Assembly: GCA_028565635.1 (NCBI GenBank)
Contig: JAOXYB010031720.1
Coordinates: forward strand, 1 to 14,554
Source: Phoronis ovalis
Taxonomy: Eukaryota; Phoronida; Phoronidae
Direction of reading: 5' to 3'
Length of the DNA: 14,554 bases
Below are positions 12,003 through 14,554 of the stretch, in pieces. The number at the start of each line of letters is the position of its first letter. Position 1 is the stretch's first letter. The position numbers and the translations under genes were made by a program. The notes beneath the pieces were generated by a model. That model did no database searches and was not told the origin of the DNA. It worked only from the letters and a program-made list of their open reading frames with translations.

Positions 12003-12154
12003 ATGTACAGAAGATTACGTTGGAGAATATTGTCAGACAGAAAATCCGTGTCGTCCAAGTGCATATCCATGCCAAAATAATGGCTCTTGTGTCAAGTTTT
12101 TTTCAGCTGATAGTGGAACGCTTGTAATAGATTTCAGCTGCAGATGTCCGCTAG
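12003..12154 (+). CDS. Notch: Notch exon: end of EGF1 and most of EGF2
   Basis: This is a 152-base internal exon of the Notch receptor, the cell-surface protein that binds DSL ligands and releases its intracellular domain to act with CSL. The acceptor is TTGCTTGTAG and the donor is CTAG|GTAAGA. The first base completes a split codon (phase 2), then TGT starts with the fifth cysteine of EGF1. The exon reads CTEDYVGEYC (EGF1 C5-C6), then TENPC and EGF2 with all cysteines up to CRCPL, ending in phase 1. EGF2 carries CQNNGSC, an O-fucose consensus site. Its C3-C4 loop is 16 residues against 12 in human NOTCH1 as I recall it, and its C1-C2 loop is 6 against 4. The in-frame ATG at 11983 lies in the intron and is not a translation start. 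Identity is firm from the series of downstream repeats. Confidence 0.93.
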
Positions 12155-12485
12155 GTAAGAATTGCTCATTGTTAAGTTTTCTAAATGTTTTTTTATTTTC
12201 CTGTAAAAATAAACTTTTCAAATAAGTGACCTTGCAGGTTTTTTAAAGGAGTGCACTGTCAAATAAAAGTGTATGTGAATGGGTGTTTATTTCTTTTCAA
12301 AATAGGTAGATATGTTAGCTACGAAGCTGCACTCTTGTCATTTAATCAGTCAGCAAGGTTTTAGTATTTTGGAATTTGTTATATTAGGATTATGCCACCT
12401 TAAATATTATGTCCCTTGTATGTACATCACTATGTTAACCTTGATTCAACAGATAACACAGCTTTAATTTTTGATTTTTCTTCAG
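12155..12485 (+). other. Notch: Intron inside EGF2 (phase 1, 331 bp)
   Basis: The donor is GTAAGA and the acceptor is TTTTTCTTCAG, with a good pyrimidine tract. It interrupts the glycine codon of CPLG|YLGQLC between C5 and C6 of EGF2. The reading frame stays open for 23 codons into the intron, to a TAA at 12223-12225, so retention would truncate the protein. No other feature is seen in it. Confidence 0.9.
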
Positions 12486-12620
12486 GCTACTTGGGACAAC
12501 TGTGCGAACAGCAAAATCCGCAGAGCGCATGTTTTAATAGTCCATGTCGGAACGGAGGGACATGTCGGTTGCAGAATAGTCTTTCTAATTACATGTGCTC
12601 GTGTATCCCTGGATGGAGAG
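12486..12620 (+). CDS. Notch: Notch exon: end of EGF2 and EGF3
   Basis: This 135-base exon is phase 1 on both sides, so it is a multiple of three. With the G from the previous exon it begins GYLGQLC, closing EGF2. It continues through EGF3, with cysteines at SAC, SPC, GTC, YMC and SC, and ends IPGWRG at donor AGAG|GTAATA. CRNGGTC in EGF3 matches the O-fucose consensus C2-x4-S/T-C3. EGF3 C1-C2 is CFNSPC and lacks the serine position of the O-glucose consensus. EGF3 has no D-x-D/N-E before C1, so it is not a calcium-binding type, as in other Notch proteins. The two ATGs upstream of EGF3 in local open frames (12416, 12471) are intronic. Confidence 0.93.
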
Positions 12621-12931
12621 GTAATATATACATATACACATACACTGATCAACTGAAAACAACCAGCTTATGGCTGGACTGTTCAATCATAACTTGTAAT
12701 AAGAATTGAAAATGTAGCTTTTTACATATAGTTTTGAATAGTTGAGCGCAAACAAACTGTTGAAACAAGATACAAACCAAATACGAATTCTGTAGCAGCA
12801 TGGTTGTGGGAAAAAAGCTAAGAGAGAAAGTAAAGAAAATTTTGTTCTGTTCCGTGTATAAAATGTTTATCTCCAGGCAGTTGTTATGTGATCAATCCAT
12901 CTCTCATTTTCATTTTTACATTATTTTATAG
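12621..12931 (+). other. Notch: Intron at the end of EGF3 (phase 1, 311 bp)
   Basis: The donor is GTAATA and the acceptor TTATTTTATAG. It interrupts the glycine of GWRG|RNC between C5 and C6 of EGF3, a position I recall as shared with human NOTCH1 (after c.403). The first 25 bases are an alternating TA/CA run. TGTGGGAA at 12805-12812 is a second exact match to the CSL/Su(H) consensus, possibly by chance. Confidence 0.9.
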
Positions 12932-13136
12932 GGAGAAACTGCACTCTTCGAGACTATTGTGCTCCTAAGCCATGTCATAATGGTGGTATTTGCACTCCAA
13001 CATTAAACGGGTATCATTGTACATGTCCATCTGGATTTACTGGGACGACTTGTACAGAAAATGTTAATGAATGTGCACTCAACCCAAACCTGTGTCTTAA
13101 TGGTGGGGCATGTCGCGATCTGATTGGGACATTCCG
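12932..13136 (+). CDS. Notch: Notch exon: end of EGF3, EGF4, and EGF5 up to C4
   Basis: This 205-base exon enters in phase 1 and leaves in phase 2. It starts (G)RNC closing EGF3. EGF4 follows, with CAPKPC, CHNGGIC, YHCTC and PSGFTGTTC. Then comes EGF5, with NVNEC, CALNPNLC, CLNGGAC and IGTF. NVNEC plus the later D and F positions fit a calcium-binding EGF. CPSGFTGTTC in EGF4 matches the O-GlcNAc consensus between C5 and C6. Neither EGF4 (CHNGGIC) nor EGF5 (CLNGGAC) has the S/T needed for O-fucose. The donor must be CG|GTAGGT: an alternative GT four bases downstream would put TAG in frame after the arginine codon. No start or stop of translation is present. Confidence 0.92.
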
Positions 13137-13392
13137 GTAGGTGATTTTGTAATTTTGTTTCAGTTTAAATGTGTAAAAATTGAATGCAATTAAAAGTCAA
13201 ACAAATGTTGTACAGAAACTTTGTTTGCCAGTCAATAGAATTAGTCTTCTAATCGTTTTACTTTTACTAATTGGACCTTGTTTTGTAATAATGACCTGTT
13301 TTTGTACATCTGATTTCATAGTGTAATTGTTATAAAATGCCTCATATGATATATCAGTTTAGGGCTAAATTTCTTTTTCTTATTTAATTTAG
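13137..13392 (+). other. Notch: Intron inside EGF5 (phase 2, 256 bp)
   Basis: The donor is GTAGGT and the acceptor TTATTTAATTTAG. It splits the arginine codon (CG|G) immediately before C4 of EGF5. The first codon read through would be completed by the intron and followed at once by TAG, so retention gives immediate termination. I know of no human NOTCH1 intron here. No other feature is seen in it. Confidence 0.9.
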
Positions 13393-13649
13393 GTGTGACT
13401 GTCCACCCGCATTCACAGGGACATATTGTGACACAGATTACATTCCCTGCTCACCCAGTCCTTGTGCCAACAATGGTATATGTACAGAGACAACACCATA
13501 TTCCTATGTATGCAGTTGCCCGTCGGGCTTTCGGGGTCAAAACTGTGAAGTAAATATTAATGATTGTGCTGGCCATCAATGTGCAAATGGAGGCTCTTGT
13601 TTAGATGGTGTAAACTCGTATACATGTAATTGTCCATCAACATACAGAG
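13393..13649 (+). CDS. Notch: Notch exon: end of EGF5, EGF6 and most of EGF7
   Basis: This 257-base exon enters in phase 2 and leaves in phase 1. It starts (R)CDCPPAFTGTYC, closing EGF5. EGF6 follows as YIPCSPSPC, CANNGIC, YVCSC and CPSGFRGQNC, then EGF7 as NINDC, CAGHQC, CANGGSC, LDGVNSY and CNCPSTYRG. YIPCSPSPC closely resembles the EGF6 start of human and fly Notch (Y-x-PCSPSPC), which fixes the repeat numbering. NINDC with the downstream D and Y marks EGF7 as calcium-binding, and CANGGSC is an O-fucose consensus. There is no intron at the EGF6 GFRG|QNC glycine, where human NOTCH1 has one by my recollection. The donor is AGAG|GTAAAA. The frame is open throughout. Confidence 0.93.
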
Positions 13650-14020
13650 GTAAAATTAGAAATTTATCAGATAAGTTTATTGTTTTTTTGGCACATTTTC
13701 ATGCATGTGTGTCTTGAACATTCCTTTCAGATCTTTTTCACAAAATATATGATCTACATGTCAAACACCTTCCCGGTTTTTATATAAGAAAGTTGTCTTA
13801 AAATTTTGCATGATCTTGTTGAAATGAATGTTGTCTTTTAATATCACGCAGTAAACATAATGCAAAACAGTCAACTACCACAAAAACTTGCATAATGATA
13901 CAGTGGCATATATCATAATGATACAGTGGCATATATCATGATGATACAGTGGCATATATCATGATGATACAGTGGCATATATCATGATGATACAGTGGCA
14001 TATATCATTCTATAATTTAG
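13650..14020 (+). other. Notch: Intron at the end of EGF7 (phase 1, 371 bp)
   Basis: The donor is GTAAAA and the acceptor TCTATAATTTAG, with a poor pyrimidine tract. It interrupts the glycine of TYRG|QYC in EGF7, a position shared with human NOTCH1 as I recall (after c.865). Its last third is a 23-bp minisatellite ending 12 bases before the exon, so the branch point probably lies inside repeat DNA. Confidence 0.9.
13891..14008. repeat. 23-bp minisatellite, about five copies, next to a splice acceptor
   Basis: The unit begins GATACAGTGGCATATATCAT plus three bases. Copies start at 13897, 13920, 13943, 13966 and 13989 (the last 20 bases long), and six bases of an earlier copy lie at 13891-13896. 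The copies are identical except that the end is AAT in the first and GAT in the next three. Each unit has a 6-base inverted repeat, ATGATA and TATCAT, around a 10-base loop. The array ends at 14008 and the acceptor AG is at 14019-14020. The ATG at 13972 lies in the array, so the open frame from it into the next exon is not a real start. Confidence 0.97.
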
Positions 14021-14251
14021 GTCAATACTGCACACAAGACGTAGATGAGTGCACGGAGAGCAATCCATGTCAGCATGGTGCAACTTGTGTCAATGAAAAC
14101 CCTGGTTATAACTGTATATGTGTCAATGGTTGGATGGGACCCACCTGTGCTCTTAATGTGGATGATTGTGCTAACGAGCCCTGTTTGTTTGGTGGCACCT
14201 GTGTGGATAAAGTCGGAGCATATTATTGTGAATGTCCAGTTGGGAGGACAG
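14021..14251 (+). CDS. Notch: Notch exon: end of EGF7, EGF8 and most of EGF9
   Basis: This 231-base exon is phase 1 on both sides. It starts (G)QYC closing EGF7. EGF8 reads DVDEC, CTESNPC, CQHGATC, NPGYNC and CVNGWMGPTC, and EGF9 reads NVDDC, CANEPC, CLFGGTC, DKVGAYYC and ECPVGRTG. The donor is ACAG|GTTAGT. DVDEC and NVDDC with the later N/D and Y residues mark both repeats as calcium-binding. CQHGATC and CLFGGTC both match the O-fucose consensus, and CPVGRTG in EGF9 fits the start of the O-GlcNAc consensus. CVNGW is a strongly conserved piece of EGF8 in Notch. The matching human NOTCH1 exon (c.866-1099 as I recall) has the same ends and is one codon longer, which corresponds to the shorter C1-C2 loop of EGF8 here. 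Confidence 0.94.
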
Positions 14252-14554
14252 GTTAGTTATTGTAATGAAGATTTAACATACAAGCTACTTGTAATATGGG
14301 GAGTTTGGAATGAAACGAAAGCTGGGCTAAGAGATGATAGTGGTTCAAGTTAGAAAATGAAATATTTGCCTAAACGCATATTGGCATTATTGATTCACCA
14401 ATTAAGAGACTCACATGGTAGCTTAAGTTTTATTTGTTTAGACCATAATTAGTTAAACGTTTAAAAAAAGGCAAGACTTACGGTAATTCTTCTCAATTCG
14501 TACAACTCCATTATTCGTACACACCCCCTTTTTCAGATTTTATAATTTCTGAAA
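14252..14554 (+). other. Notch: Intron at the end of EGF9 (phase 1, 5' part)
   Basis: It starts with donor GTTAGT after GRTG of EGF9 and runs off the window. ATTCGTACA occurs twice, at 14496-14504 and 14513-14521. A pyrimidine-rich CCCCCTTTTTCAG at 14524-14536 looks like an acceptor. The sequence after it does not encode the expected EGF10 start, so I do not call an exon there. Confidence 0.85.

Noticed and set aside
11815-12075. 86-codon open frame on the - strand overlapping the first Notch exon
   Set aside because: It is antisense to clear EGF-coding sequence and crosses the splice acceptor. Its translation shows no family features.
12033-12221. 62-codon open frame on the - strand
   Set aside because: It is the antisense shadow of the EGF2 exon and its intron.
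12471-12656. 61-codon + frame overlapping the EGF3 exon
   Set aside because: It is out of frame with the cysteine-rich reading that continues across the exons, and it runs into both flanking introns.
13137-13144. Alternative donor at GTGATT, four bases downstream of the chosen one
   Set aside because: Using it would include CGG TAG in frame and shift the join to the next exon. GTAGGT restores CG|G and the conserved R-C-D-C reading.
14045-14353. 102-codon + frame overlapping the EGF8-9 exon
   Set aside because: It is a different frame from DVDEC...GRTG, lacks EGF spacing and extends past the donor into intron sequence.
14524-14554. Acceptor-like CCCCCTTTTTCAG that could start the next exon
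   Set aside because: In the required phase 1 the following bases read D-F-I-I-S-E, not the expected EGF9 end and EGF10 start (a C6 cysteine within three codons).

Overview
This is an animal nuclear genome window, AT-rich (roughly two thirds A+T), with spliceosomal introns. The only gene I can support is the 5' part of a Notch receptor gene on the + strand. Five exons between 12003 and 14251 join in frame, without a stop, into 326 complete codons. They encode the end of EGF repeat 1, all of EGF repeats 2-8, and most of EGF repeat 9 of the extracellular domain. Identification rests on the order of individually recognisable repeats: a divergent EGF2 and EGF3, calcium-binding EGF5, the EGF6 start YIPCSPSPC, then NINDC, DVDEC and NVDDC repeats, and CVNGW in EGF8. 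Signal peptide, EGF1 start, EGF10 onward, LNR, transmembrane and ankyrin parts lie outside the window.

Layout: bases 1-12002 contain no exon I can recognise and read as one very long intron that splits EGF1, or as its 3' part. Embedded in it are a recent tandem duplication of about 270 bp (1365-1901), a 48-bp almost perfect palindrome (6680-6727), a patch with repeated tRNA B-box-like motifs (about 3470-3720) and isolated candidate regulatory motifs. From 12003 the gene becomes compact: five exons of 135-257 bp separated by four introns of 256-371 bp. The last of these introns ends in a 23-bp minisatellite that stops 12 bases before the acceptor AG. The window ends inside the next intron.

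Organism: an invertebrate metazoan is most likely. The sequence differs clearly from the Drosophila and vertebrate Notch proteins I know. A mollusc or other slowly evolving marine invertebrate would fit the composition, the intron density and the intron positions shared with vertebrates, but I cannot assign a phylum. There is no sign of prokaryotic genes, CRISPR, rRNA or intact tRNA. I found no novel multi-gene system. The points worth a second look are exon architecture, predicted glycosylation pattern and repeats inside the introns.
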